Shown: in pieces, positions 1 to 6,664 of the stretch
How the letters are laid out: every line of letters starts with the position of its first letter
How positions within the stretch are numbered: position 1 is the stretch's first letter
Assembly (NCBI GenBank): GCA_050945135.1
Contig: JBMNSJ010000057.1
Location: forward strand, 1 to 10,385
DNA: 10,385 nt
Reading direction: 5' to 3'
Source of the DNA: WRIS01 sp050945135
Lineage (GTDB): Bacteria; Actinomycetota; Coriobacteriia; Coriobacteriales; Eggerthellaceae
Notes under the pieces: generated by a model
Seen by the model: the letters and a program-made list of their open reading frames with translations, nothing else
What the model was told of the DNA's origin: nothing
Databases searched by the model: none
Made by a program: the position numbers and the translations under genes

Positions 1-1
1 A

Positions 2-877
2 CTCGATGATTTATTGAGTGCACAAACAGGAGATTTCTTGGGCATGCTCAAGGCTATGAACGATTTACCTGTTGTTATACGTCTCCTCGATCCTCCTCTG
101 CACGAGTTCCTCGAAAATCCTCGTGATTTCGAAGTTGAGATTACTCGCATGGAGCTTACGGGTGCAAACAACGAAGAAATCATCGCAAAACGTAAGTTGC
201 TTGCCCAGATTGATGCTATGAGTGAAGCAAACCCCATGCTCGGTCTTCGTGGTTGTCGTTTGGCAATTCTTTATCCAGAGCTTCCTGCTATGCAGGTTCG
301 TGCTATCACGAAAGCAGCTGCTGAGCTTAAGAAGCAAGGACTCAATCCGCGTCCAGAGATTATGATCCCACTCGTATCTGTTCTGCCAGAGCTTACCGTA
401 TTGCGTGAAGAGTGCGAAGCGGTTATTGCTCAGGTTTGTGAAGAGGAGGGTGTTGAGCTTGATATCCCAGTAGGAACTATGATTGAGCTTCCTCGTGCTG
501 CGGTTACTGCTGATGAGATTGCGACACAAGCAGATTTCTTTAGCTTCGGAACCAATGACCTTACCCAAACAGCTTTCGGATTCTCCCGAGACGATGTTGA
601 GGGCAAATTCATTCCTCGTTATCTTGAGCGTCGCATCATTCCCTTCAATCCGTTTGAAACCGTTGATCCGGGCGTTGCAGCACTTGTAAAGATTGCAAGT
701 GAAAAAGGACGTTCGACTAACCCAGAGATTACTCTTGGTGTTTGTGGAGAGCACGGCGGCGATCCTGATTCGGTCAAGACTTTTTATGGTCTCGGACTTG
801 ATTATGTCAGTTGCTCACCGTATCGCGTACCTCTTGCACGATTGGCCGCAGCTCAGGCGGTTATTGAAGCTGAGTAA
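2..877 (+). CDS. ppdK: Pyruvate, phosphate dikinase, C-terminal part (5' end outside window)
   Basis: PPDK interconverts pyruvate + ATP + Pi and PEP + AMP + PPi through a phosphohistidine swivelling domain; it is a cytosolic enzyme of anaerobic glycolysis/gluconeogenesis. The reading frame is open from the window edge, so the upstream part of the gene is missing. About 291 of the usual ~870-880 residues are present, covering most of the C-terminal PEP/pyruvate-binding TIM barrel. Visible signatures are IRLLDPPLHEF, GTMIELPRAA, FGTNDLTQTAFGFSRDD (substrate and Mg ligands in the family) and GVCGEHGGDP. The Cys of the last motif (codon 743-745) matches the family's proton-donor cysteine. The C-terminus CSPYRVPLARLAAAQA is canonical for PPDK rather than PEP synthase or PTS enzyme I. 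The gene ends in TAA and is followed by a strong terminator, so it closes its transcription unit. No frameshift is seen. Identity is near certain; only the 5' part is unseen. Confidence 0.97.
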   Translation, partial: LDDLLSAQTGDFLGMLKAMNDLPVVIRLLDPPLHEFLENPRDFEVEITRMELTGANNEEIIAKRKLLAQIDAMSEANPMLGLRGCRLAILYPELPAMQVRAITKAAAELKKQGLNPRPEIMIPLVSVLPELTVLREECEAVIAQVCEEEGVELDIPVGTMIELPRAAVTADEIATQADFFSFGTNDLTQTAFGFSRDDVEGKFIPRYLERRIIPFNPFETVDPGVAALVKIASEKGRSTNPEITLGVCGEHGGDPDSVKTFYGLGLDYVSCSPYRVPLARLAAAQAVIEAE

Positions 878-900
878 GGTAGGTTCAGTCAAAGTCTTTG

Positions 901-937
901 AAAGGGTTCTTGCGAGAGTATCGTGAGAACCCTTTTT
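901..937 (+). terminator. Intrinsic terminator of ppdK
   Basis: A perfect 10-bp stem AAAGGGTTCT (901-910) / AGAACCCTTT (926-935) continues inward through 911-915 with 921-925 (three Watson-Crick pairs and two G-U pairs) to a 5-nt loop, giving about 15 bp. A T tract runs 933-937. It lies 23 bases after the ppdK stop. This is the usual shape of a Rho-independent terminator and separates ppdK from dgt. Confidence 0.88.
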
Positions 938-1027
938 AGTGAATGTATTGGGTATTGTTGGGTGAGAGTGTTGTGTAAATAGGCATCTTTACTCACAAGT
1001 ATGGTCTGAGTCCTTGTGGAGGAATTC

Positions 1028-1048
1028 GCACCACTGTTCAGTCGGTGC
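1028..1048 (+). other. Small hairpin upstream of dgt
   Basis: GCACCACT (1028-1035) pairs with AGT-GGTGC (1040-1048) across a GTTC loop, with a single bulged C at 1043. There is no T tract, so it is not a terminator. It lies upstream of the suggested dgt promoter. It would be in the transcript only if a further promoter exists, for instance near 955-981, where I see only poor boxes. Its function is unknown. Confidence 0.35.
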
Positions 1049-1072
1049 TAGTAGTAAGAAGCCCTGTTTGCG

Positions 1073-1081
1073 TGCTACACT
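1073..1081 (+). promoter_or_regulatory. Possible extended -10 promoter of dgt
   Basis: TG-C-TACACT fits an extended -10 element (TGn plus a -10 box with 4 of 6 consensus bases). No convincing -35 lies 16-18 bases upstream. Transcription would start near 1088, leaving a leader of about 24 bases before the dgt ATG. The rest of the 878-1111 gap contains the ppdK terminator, a small hairpin at 1028-1048 and no gene that I can support. Confidence 0.35.
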
Positions 1082-1111
1082 ATTGATGAAATTGAAGTGA
1101 AATGAGGAAGT

Positions 1112-2170
1112 ATGGACATCGTTTTTCGTGAGGACCAAGAAACGCGAGAGCACCAGATTCTTTCATCAGATGCCACCTATGTCGATGAGAGTGAAGGGAG
1201 AGTGCGCTCAAGCGAGCCAGACATTCTCAGAAATGCCTTCCAACGAGATCGTGACAGAATTCTGCACTCAAAGGCATTCAGACGACTATCGCATAAAACG
1301 CAGGTCTTTTTGGCTTCAGAAGGGGATCATTTCCGAACTAGATTGACGCATACTCTTGAAGTTTCACAGATTGCACGAACAATCGCTCGAGCTCTCAAGC
1401 TTAATGAAGATCTTACCGAGGCAATCGCACTCGGACACGATTTGGGCCACACCCCCTTCGGACATACTGGCGAGGAAGCGCTATCGAGGTGTCTGGCAAA
1501 GCATCGCGGTGTTAATCCTTCTTCAGATGAGGCTGCTGAGTTCTACCACCACAATGTTCAGAGCCTGCGCGTTGTTGAGCTTATCGAGAATGGCGGCAAG
1601 GGTCTCAACTTGAGTTTTGAAGTACGAGATGGCATTGTTTGTCACACGGGCAGTCAAAAACCTGAAACATATGAAGGCCAAATAGTTGCCATTGCTGATC
1701 GTATCGCGTATGTAAACCACGATATCGATGATGCTATTCGAGCTGGAATTTTGCTGGAGAAAGACATCCCTCAAAGAACTCATGAAATACTTGGCTGGGA
1801 TCATTCGTCGAGAATTGAAACGCTTGTCTTAGATCTTGTACATACATCCTCTAGAAATGATGCGATTGAAATGAGTCCTTCTGTGTGGACTGCCATGATG
1901 GAGCTGCGTGCTTTTCTGTTTGATAGGGTATACACTGCGCCAGTTGTTGTGAGCGAGGTTCATAAGGCTTGGCACCTTGTCGAGAATCTCTTTGATTACT
2001 ATGTCGCGCATATTGAAGAGGTTCCCGAGGAATATCGTCTGATATCTGAGGGTGATAATCTTCGGGCAATTACTGATTTTATAGCTGGCATGACTGATCG
2101 CTTTGCAAAGCATCATTATGAAGAGCTATTTATCCCGCGTTCCTTGTTTCACTTTCACACGAGTCAATAA
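1112..2170 (+). CDS. dgt: dGTP triphosphohydrolase-like HD-domain protein
   Basis: Members of this HD phosphohydrolase family cleave dNTPs (dGTP in the founding enzyme) to the deoxynucleoside and tripolyphosphate, trimming the dNTP pool in the cytosol. The 352-residue protein carries the metal-binding H...HD...D set: His80 in RLTHTLEV, His109-Asp110 in ALGHDLGHTPFGHTGEEAL, and Asp196 in IADRIAYVNHDIDDA. The family segment YHHNVQSLRVVE (about 145-156) holds a further conserved His. The N-terminal stretch RDRDRILHSKAFRRLSHKTQVF is typical of the shorter, type-2 dGTPase-like proteins rather than the ~505-residue E. coli Dgt. The start is ATG with GAGGA at 1104-1108, three bases away and therefore rather close. 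In related genomes dgt often precedes dnaG-rpoD, but here azlC follows. Substrate specificity cannot be read from sequence, so 'dGTPase-like' is the safe name. Confidence 0.93.
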   Translation: MDIVFREDQETREHQILSSDATYVDESEGRVRSSEPDILRNAFQRDRDRILHSKAFRRLSHKTQVFLASEGDHFRTRLTHTLEVSQIARTIARALKLNEDLTEAIALGHDLGHTPFGHTGEEALSRCLAKHRGVNPSSDEAAEFYHHNVQSLRVVELIENGGKGLNLSFEVRDGIVCHTGSQKPETYEGQIVAIADRIAYVNHDIDDAIRAGILLEKDIPQRTHEILGWDHSSRIETLVLDLVHTSSRNDAIEMSPSVWTAMMELRAFLFDRVYTAPVVVSEVHKAWHLVENLFDYYVAHIEEVPEEYRLISEGDNLRAITDFIAGMTDRFAKHHYEELFIPRSLFHFHTSQ

Positions 2171-2172
2171 TG

Positions 2173-2201
2173 TTCATTGTCCTTGTAGTTTAAGGTATGA
2201 T
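2173..2201 (+). promoter_or_regulatory. Candidate promoter of azlCD
   Basis: A TATGAT -10 box (2196-2201; 5 of 6 consensus bases) sits 17 bases after TTCATT (2173-2178), a poor -35 with 3 of 6. Predicted start is near 2208, giving a leader of about 34 bases. The string GGTATGATTC around the box recurs exactly in front of yraN. Confidence 0.5.
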
Positions 2202-2241
2202 TCATCTTTGCTAAACCCACTTTGAGAGTGTAACTATTATT

Positions 2242-2925
2242 TTGTCTAAGACTGAACACATACGAGAGTCTTTCTCGGCTGCTTTGCCGATTATTCTTGG
2301 TTATATAGCCATTGGAATACCTTGTGGTATCTTGAGCGCTTCCATTGGCCTGAATGCTCTTCAGGTTCTTATGTTCTGTATCTTTTTCTATTCGGGTGCT
2401 GGGCAATTTATGATTCCGAATATGTGGCTTACAGCCTCACCTATAGCTTCAATTGTGGCAAGCGTCTCTCTGGTCAATACGCGACAAATGCTTTACAGCG
2501 CTTCACTTGCTCCTTATTGTCAAAGCGCGAAGAAGCGATTGAGCTTTCTGTTCTCAGCGACGGTCACCGACGAAAGCTACGGCGTAAACATGGCGAAGTT
2601 CGCAGAAGGGGAGTGGTCGGTAGGGCGAGCGACTATGGTCAATCTCTTTTCTCAGAGTTCGTGGACTCTATCCTGTGTGATTGGGGTGCTCATAGGCAAT
2701 ATCGTCGAGCTTCCCTTGGCTATCGCATCTTTTGCAATGACCTCTATCTTCATCTGTCTTCTCTGTACGCAAAAGCTTAGCCTCAATAATACTGTCGCTG
2801 CTCTATTCGCGGGTATCGGTGTTGTGGTCTGCAAATTTCTTGGGCTGGCTGAGGTGGCAATTCTTGTTGGGGCCCTGCTCGGTGTTGTGGCGGCTATGGT
2901 TGCGAATGAGGTGGGGCGTCGATGA
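2242..2925 (+). CDS. azlC: AzlC-family branched-chain amino acid exporter, large subunit
   Basis: AzlC with AzlD (BrnFE type) forms an inner-membrane exporter of branched-chain amino acids and some analogues. The 227-residue protein is strongly hydrophobic, with about seven membrane segments (roughly residues 13-35, 38-58, 65-80, 134-153, 157-177, 185-200 and 202-221). Family landmarks are FYSGAGQFM (49-57), NTRQMLYSASLAPY (79-92) and TDESYG (109-114). The only start that precedes the first helix in this frame is TTG at 2242: an in-frame TAA lies at 2212-2214 and no ATG or GTG falls between. The nearest purine stretch (GAGAG, 2224-2228) is 13 bases away, so initiation is probably weak. The gene overlaps azlD by four bases (ATGA), which suggests translational coupling. 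I cannot infer the true substrate. Confidence 0.9.
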   Translation: MSKTEHIRESFSAALPIILGYIAIGIPCGILSASIGLNALQVLMFCIFFYSGAGQFMIPNMWLTASPIASIVASVSLVNTRQMLYSASLAPYCQSAKKRLSFLFSATVTDESYGVNMAKFAEGEWSVGRATMVNLFSQSSWTLSCVIGVLIGNIVELPLAIASFAMTSIFICLLCTQKLSLNNTVAALFAGIGVVVCKFLGLAEVAILVGALLGVVAAMVANEVGRR

Positions 2926-3254
2926 CGTGGACTGAGTTTTTCATCGTATTTGCCTGCTGCTCGCTAACCATTCTTGCTTGTAGGGTGATTCCTTTATTTC
3001 TTCTGAAAGGCAAGGAGCTTCCTGAACGAGTACGCGACGCATTAGGCTTCATACCACCTGCAGCTTTTGCGGCTTTGGTTGCCAACGATTTGTTCTCTCC
3101 GGGAATGTTTGAAGGTGGTATTGCGCAGTCGCTTGCGCCTCTTTTGGCTGCAGCTGCGGTGGTTATTGTTGCCGTAAAAACCAAATCCCTTATCTGGTGT
3201 GCAGTAGTTGGTGTTCTAGCTTATGCTCTCTTTGCTGTTTTGTTCTCTTTTTGA
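2922..3254 (+). CDS. azlD: AzlD-family branched-chain amino acid exporter, small subunit
   Basis: This is the small partner subunit of the AzlCD exporter, needed with AzlC for transport in characterised homologues. It has 110 residues, the normal size, with about four hydrophobic helices (roughly 3-22, 42-60, 70-86 and 89-108). The family signature TILACRVIPLFLLKGKELP followed by ALGFIPPAAFAALVAN is present. The ATG overlaps the azlC stop as ATGA, and GAGGTGG (2908-2914) sits 7 bases upstream as a good ribosome binding site inside the azlC end. No clear intrinsic terminator follows before the rplS promoter. Confidence 0.9.
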   Translation: MTWTEFFIVFACCSLTILACRVIPLFLLKGKELPERVRDALGFIPPAAFAALVANDLFSPGMFEGGIAQSLAPLLAAAAVVIVAVKTKSLIWCAVVGVLAYALFAVLFSF

Positions 3255-3275
3255 CAGGTTTATAGCGCCTTTTCC

Positions 3276-3304
3276 TTGCGCAGCGTTTAAATAGGTGATA
3301 TATT
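3276..3304 (+). promoter_or_regulatory. Promoter of rplS
   Basis: TTGCGC (3276-3281), a 17-base spacer and TATATT (3299-3304) form one of the best promoter matches in the window. Transcription would start near 3311 and leave a leader of about 60 bases rich in A and T before the rplS ribosome binding site. I see no L19-leader-like structure or other strong hairpin in that leader. Confidence 0.68.
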
Positions 3305-3369
3305 ATCCAATCGTGTGTTTACTCATAAAGTACTGTTTTTTGTAATTAAGAATATAGAAGGATACGAAC

Positions 3370-3714
3370 ATGGACATCATTCGCGCTATCGAACAGCAAC
3401 AAATCAAGCAAGATGTCGCAGATTTCAACGTCGGCGACAATGTAAAGGTGCATTATCGCATTACAGAAGGTAATCGTGAGCGTATTCAGGTGTTCCAAGG
3501 TGATGTAATTCGTCGTCACGGTGCTTCAAATCGCGAGACCTTTACCGTTCGTAAAATTAGTTTTTCAGTCGGAGTAGAGCGTACCTTTCCCGTACATTCT
3601 CCAAAAATTGATCGTATCGAAGTTGTGCGTCGTGGTGATGTAAGCCGCGCTAAGCTCTATTATCTTCGTGACAAGGTTGGAAAAGCAGCCAAGATTAAAG
3701 AGAAATCTTACTAG
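3370..3714 (+). CDS. rplS: 50S ribosomal protein L19
   Basis: L19 sits at the 30S-50S interface of the ribosome and contributes to an intersubunit bridge. The 114-residue length is normal for bL19. The sequence carries the family pattern: DFNVGDNVKVHYRI near residues 18-31, RERIQVFQGDVIRRHG (36-51), TFTVRKISFSVGVERTFP (58-75) and the C-terminal RRGDVSRAKLYYLRDKVGKAAKIKE. The start ATG has GAAGGA (3357-3362) seven bases upstream. Its own promoter and the strong terminator just behind it make it a single-gene transcription unit. The usual nearby trmD/rimM group is not in this window. Nothing unusual is seen in the protein. Confidence 0.99.
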   Translation: MDIIRAIEQQQIKQDVADFNVGDNVKVHYRITEGNRERIQVFQGDVIRRHGASNRETFTVRKISFSVGVERTFPVHSPKIDRIEVVRRGDVSRAKLYYLRDKVGKAAKIKEKSY

Positions 3715-3718
3715 TTTT

Positions 3719-3744
3719 AAGGGCCCGCGATGCGGGCCTTTTTT
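3719..3744 (+). terminator. Intrinsic terminator of rplS
   Basis: A 10-bp stem AAGGGCCCGC (3719-3728) / GCGGGCCTTT (3732-3741), with one G-U pair and a 3-nt GAT loop, is followed by T residues to 3744. It starts 4 bases after the rplS stop. This is a strong, compact Rho-independent terminator. Confidence 0.93.
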
Positions 3745-3822
3745 GTTTCTGGATTAGAAACGTGCTGTCAATCATTTCATAGCGCAACTTGGTTGTCATA
3801 ATGCTTAAAGTACCGAGGCTTC

Positions 3823-3831
3823 TGCTATTAT
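3823..3831 (+). promoter_or_regulatory. Extended -10 promoter of rnhB
   Basis: TG-C-TATTAT is an extended -10 element with a -10 box matching 5 of 6 consensus bases; the -35 region (about 3803-3808) is poor. Predicted transcription start is near 3838, only about 17 bases before the GTG start of rnhB. A 5-base inverted repeat GTACC (3810-3814) / GGTAC (3837-3841) flanks the box symmetrically and could be an operator half-site pair, though it is short enough to be chance. Confidence 0.55.
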
Positions 3832-3854
3832 TTGATGGTACGTACACATGAAAG

Positions 3855-4640
3855 GTGCTACTCATTCAAACTGTTGATGACATCAAGGCGCGTCTTCAAA
3901 ATGCCGACCAAGAAGAGCTTGCTGTTATGGAGCGTGCTCTTGAGGCAGATACTCGGAAGGGCGTTATCGTAGCTTTAGAGCGTGCTCGTAGACGCATAGA
4001 AGCACAACAGCGAGAAGAGCAGCGTCTTAGATCACTTTATGAATACGAAGATAGCCTCACAGCGGGAAAGATGGCATTAGGCCTCGATGAAGTTGGACGT
4101 GGCTCAGTTGCTGGTCCGCTTGCTGTCGGGGCAGTTGTACTCAATAAAGACTCGCATATTTGCGGGCTGGATGATTCTAAGAAAATTGCAGCCCCGATGC
4201 GCGAAGCTATTGCTGCTGAGATAAAAGAAAAAGCTGTGTTCTGGACAGTGTGCTACGTCGAAGCTGAAGAAATTGATGCGGTGGGCATGTCTGCCTGTTT
4301 ACGTATTGCGTTCAGACGCGCAATTGCGGCTTGCGAGACATCAGGGGTCATCCCCGAAACAATTCTTCTCGACGGAAACGCACTCTCTCTTGATGAACGT
4401 GAAATCAATGTCGTGAAAGGTGATGCGCGATGCGCTTCCATTGCTGCTGCTTCAATTGTTGCAAAGGTGGAGCGAGACTCTCTCATGAAGTCGCTTGCAG
4501 AAAAATATCCTGCCTACGGATTTGATGCAAGCAAGGGATATGCAAGTGCCGACCATATTGCTGCAATACAAACATACGGACTTTCTCCTCAACATAGAAA
4601 AAGTTTCTGTACTTCTTTTTTGCAAGAGAAACTTTTTTAA
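3855..4640 (+). CDS. rnhB: Ribonuclease HII
   Basis: RNase HII nicks the RNA strand of RNA-DNA hybrids and 5' of single ribonucleotides in DNA, starting ribonucleotide excision repair in the cytosol. The catalytic carboxylates are Asp78-Glu79 in LDEVGRGSVAGP, Asp173 in LLDGN and Asp190 in KGDARCASIAAASIVAKV. DSKK (107-110) and the C-terminal SPQHRKSF are also family marks. The 261-residue protein includes an N-terminal extension of about 70 residues, as in Bacillus RnhB (~255 residues), and TVDDIKARLQ resembles the start of that longer form, which supports the GTG at 3855. An in-frame TGA at 3849-3851 rules out a longer version. No Shine-Dalgarno sequence precedes this GTG. ATG codon 25 is an alternative but would cut the conserved extension. 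The 3' end overlaps a possible terminator. Confidence 0.95.
   Translation: MLLIQTVDDIKARLQNADQEELAVMERALEADTRKGVIVALERARRRIEAQQREEQRLRSLYEYEDSLTAGKMALGLDEVGRGSVAGPLAVGAVVLNKDSHICGLDDSKKIAAPMREAIAAEIKEKAVFWTVCYVEAEEIDAVGMSACLRIAFRRAIAACETSGVIPETILLDGNALSLDEREINVVKGDARCASIAAASIVAKVERDSLMKSLAEKYPAYGFDASKGYASADHIAAIQTYGLSPQHRKSFCTSFLQEKLF
4598..4638 (+). terminator. Weak AU-rich terminator overlapping the rnhB stop
   Basis: AAAAAGTTTCT (4598-4608) pairs perfectly with AGAAACTTTTT (4627-4637), giving 11 bp around an 18-nt loop, with the 3' arm itself forming a T tract to 4638. The stem is AT-rich and the loop long, so termination may be partial. It lies entirely in the last 14 codons of rnhB. Confidence 0.5.
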
Positions 4641-4671
4641 AATCCAGGTCAGACTTCAAAAATATATGCCT

Positions 4672-4724
4672 GTATGATTCCTGCAAGCTTTTTGCATGGT
4701 CTAGGTATGATTCCTGTAGCTTTT
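4672..4724 (+). repeat. Two-copy direct repeat upstream of yraN
   Basis: GTATGATTCCTG followed by (C)A/TAGCTTTT occurs at 4672-4692 and 4705-4724. The copies are identical over the first 12 bases and differ by one inserted base plus one substitution in the rest; they start 33 bases apart, about three helical turns. Each holds a TATGAT -10-like box (4673-4678 and 4706-4711), so the pair may be tandem promoters or binding sites for the yraN-comM-dprA operon. Neither has a good -35 at 16-18 bases. Confidence 0.7.
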
Positions 4725-4737
4725 CATAAGTAAGCTA
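4717..4737 (+). other. Small hairpin in the yraN leader
   Basis: TAGCTT (4717-4722) and AAGCTA (4732-4737) form a 6-bp stem around a 9-nt loop, ending 10 bases before the yraN ribosome binding site. It would be in the leader if the downstream TATGAT box is used. It is too short to terminate transcription. Confidence 0.35.
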
Positions 4738-4758
4738 TTTCCTGTTGAAAGGAGATAG

Positions 4759-5142
4759 ATGATGACTGATAAAGAACACCATAACCAAAAGCTTGGTCAA
4801 CGCGGTGAAGATGCGGCCGTTCGATTTCTTGAGAGAAAAGGCTTCTATATTCATGATCGCAATTGGCGCTGCGAGGCAGGAGAGGTCGACATTGTTGCAG
4901 AAGACGAAGATTCTCTTGTCTTTGTAGAGGTAAAGACTCGGTCAAACTGCGAAAAGGGTCTTCCTGAAGAAGCAGTAGGGGCAGAAAAAAGGCGGCGATA
5001 TGAAAGAATCGCTGGTTACTATTTGCGGGATAACAGCTTTGTCGATACATGCGTCAGGTTTGACGTTATTTCGATACTGGTCGTTTCATCGGACCGTGCT
5101 TTCTTGCGGCACCATCGCGGCGCTTACTCGGTTGGGGATTAA
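4759..5142 (+). CDS. yraN: YraN-family (UPF0102) nuclease-fold protein
   Basis: UPF0102 proteins have a Holliday-junction-resolvase/PD-(D/E)XK-like fold; a cellular role is not firmly established, but they sit beside rnhB and comM-dprA in many genomes. The 127 residues show the whole family core: LGQRGEDAAVRFLERKGF (12-29), GEVDIVAED (41-49) and LVFVEVKTR (53-61). Glu42, Asp44, Glu57 and Lys59 occupy the positions of PD-(D/E)XK active-site residues. ATG codons stand in tandem at 4759 and 4762. The very strong AAAGGAG (4748-4754) is 4 or 7 bases away respectively, so the second ATG is the more likely start, one residue shorter. comM follows after 28 bases and is probably cotranscribed. Family assignment is secure, biochemical function is not. 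Confidence 0.93.
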   Translation: MMTDKEHHNQKLGQRGEDAAVRFLERKGFYIHDRNWRCEAGEVDIVAEDEDSLVFVEVKTRSNCEKGLPEEAVGAEKRRRYERIAGYYLRDNSFVDTCVRFDVISILVVSSDRAFLRHHRGAYSVGD

Positions 5143-5170
5143 ATGAGAACAGAATCGCGAGGTTGAACCC

Positions 5171-6661
5171 ATGCAAGTTCGGTATCGAGTAAACAGTGCA
5201 ACACTTCGTGGTATTGATGCCGTCCCTGTAGAAGTTGAAGTTCTTGTCTCATCGGGCTTGCCTGCATTTTCCATTGTTGGAATGCCAGATACGGCAGTAC
5301 AAGAAGCCAGAGAACGAGTAAAAGCGGCAATACGAGCCAGTGGCTTTACCATGCCCGGAGAGAAAGTAGTTGTTAATCTTGCGCCCGGCGCAATTAAAAA
5401 GACTGGCTCGGGATTCGATCTTCCTATTGCTGTTGGGATTCTTGCGGCAACAAAGCAAATACCCGTTTCTGTCATCGAACATGCATTGATAATTGGCGAG
5501 CTTTCTTTGGAGGGTCAAATTAGGCCTGTGGCGGGGTTACTTGCCTTTGCATTGTGTGCTCGACAACAAGGTTTAAGCTTTATCTGTGCCGAGCCTGATG
5601 ATGGACTTATTGCTCTTGAGGGCCTCAAACAAAATTGTGCCGCTTCTCTTTCATCGTTTAGGATCGAAGAGTTTGCTGATGCACGATATATGCATAGGAA
5701 AAAGCCTGTCAATCAGATTGATTATGCCGATGCTGCAGGACTTGATTTCGTCAAAAGAGCTTTTCAAATTGCAGCTGCAGGTAGTCACGGTATCTTACTT
5801 ATGGGACCACCTGGATCGGGAAAGACTATGCTGGCATCCAGGCTTCCTTCGATATTGCCCCCCTTAACCGAAGCAGAAAAACTTGAAACAGCTCTCATAC
5901 ATTCAGTTAGTGGGCTTGATACCTCATCGATTCTTGCAGGAACGAGGCCTTTTAGGTCGCCACATCATTCAATGACTACGGCAGGTTTGGTTGGTGGAGG
6001 AAATCCTATACGACCAGGAGAGATTTCTCTGGCACATAACGGCGTATTGTATCTTGACGAGATATCTGAGTTTAAGCCAGCCACTCTTCAAGGAATTCGT
6101 CAGCCCATGGAGAGCAACCGCATCACCATAACTCGAGCAGATGGAAACCTCGATTTTCCTGCCCGCTTCATGCTGGTAGCTGCATCAAATCCTTGTCCTT
6201 GCGGGTATTTCGGAGACCCCGAAATACCCTGTAGTTGTTCGGCAATGCAGGTCCGAAATTACCAGAACAGAATTGGAGGTCCTCTTATGGATAGAGTAGG
6301 TATACGCATCCATGTTTGGAGAACTGATCCAGCTCATGTACTACAAGCCGGAAAAGGAACAAACTCAGAAACTCTTAAACAGGGGGTATTATGCGCACGC
6401 GAATTCTCGGCATATCGTAAAGAAAAGCAGAAGAGTGATTACCAAAAGAAGGGTAGTGCTGCTCTTGTGAGGGAGTGTGTTTTATCCCAAGAAGACGAGA
6501 GGTTCATGGAGGATATGGCAGCTAGTTATCACATGAGTGGGAGAGGCATTATGAAAACGCTTTCAATTGCACGAACTATCGCTGACATGGAAGAAAAAAT
6601 GAGTGTTACACGTGGACATCTTTGCGAAGCACTTGGCTTGCGAAATCAGGAGGAGAGTTAA
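5171..6661 (+). CDS. comM: ComM/YifB-family Mg-chelatase-like AAA+ ATPase
   Basis: ComM homologues are hexameric AAA+ motors that drive branch migration while incoming single-stranded DNA is integrated during natural transformation; E. coli YifB is the same family. Of 496 residues, the N-terminal ~1-170 form the ChlI-like (Lon-protease-fold) domain, including VVVNLAPGAIKKTGSGFDLPIA. The AAA+ module follows, with Walker A GPPGSGKT (212-219), the FRSPHHS segment (261-267) and Walker B VLYLDE (292-297). A four-cysteine cluster NPCPCG...PCSCS (Cys342, 344, 354, 356) and DRVGIR come next, then the C-terminal Mg-chelatase lid. Length is normal (~500). The ATG has GAGG (5159-5162) eight bases upstream. 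dprA starts 3 bases after the stop, a coupling that supports a DNA-processing role. Confidence 0.96.
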   Translation: MQVRYRVNSATLRGIDAVPVEVEVLVSSGLPAFSIVGMPDTAVQEARERVKAAIRASGFTMPGEKVVVNLAPGAIKKTGSGFDLPIAVGILAATKQIPVSVIEHALIIGELSLEGQIRPVAGLLAFALCARQQGLSFICAEPDDGLIALEGLKQNCAASLSSFRIEEFADARYMHRKKPVNQIDYADAAGLDFVKRAFQIAAAGSHGILLMGPPGSGKTMLASRLPSILPPLTEAEKLETALIHSVSGLDTSSILAGTRPFRSPHHSMTTAGLVGGGNPIRPGEISLAHNGVLYLDEISEFKPATLQGIRQPMESNRITITRADGNLDFPARFMLVAASNPCPCGYFGDPEIPCSCSAMQVRNYQNRIGGPLMDRVGIRIHVWRTDPAHVLQAGKGTNSETLKQGVLCAREFSAYRKEKQKSDYQKKGSAALVRECVLSQEDERFMEDMAASYHMSGRGIMKTLSIARTIADMEEKMSVTRGHLCEALGLRNQEES

Positions 6662-6664
6662 ATA

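Noticed and set aside
65..754. Open frame of 229 codons on the minus strand opposite ppdK
   Set aside because: It lies fully antisense to a highly conserved enzyme, and its translation has no recognisable domain and a composition typical of a reverse-frame shadow. No ribosome binding site was noticed at its start.
1045..1086. Small GTG-started peptide (13 codons) after GGAGG in the dgt upstream region
   Set aside because: The GGAGG at about 1018-1022 is more than 20 bases from the GTG, too far for initiation, and the peptide has no leader-peptide features such as codon runs.
2322..2780. Open frame of 152 codons on the + strand within azlC
   Set aside because: It overlaps azlC in another frame; azlC has complete family motifs and membrane segments, while this translation is Arg/Ser-rich without any domain.
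3251..3256. Perfect TTGACA at the end of azlD as the rplS -35 box
   Set aside because: At 17 bases downstream there is CCTTGC, not a -10 box. The TTGCGC/TATATT pair just downstream is a far better fit.
3835..3850. ATG codons at 3835 and 3848 as alternative starts of rnhB
   Set aside because: Both are in other frames and do not lead into the RNase HII sequence; the 3848 frame stops after nine codons.
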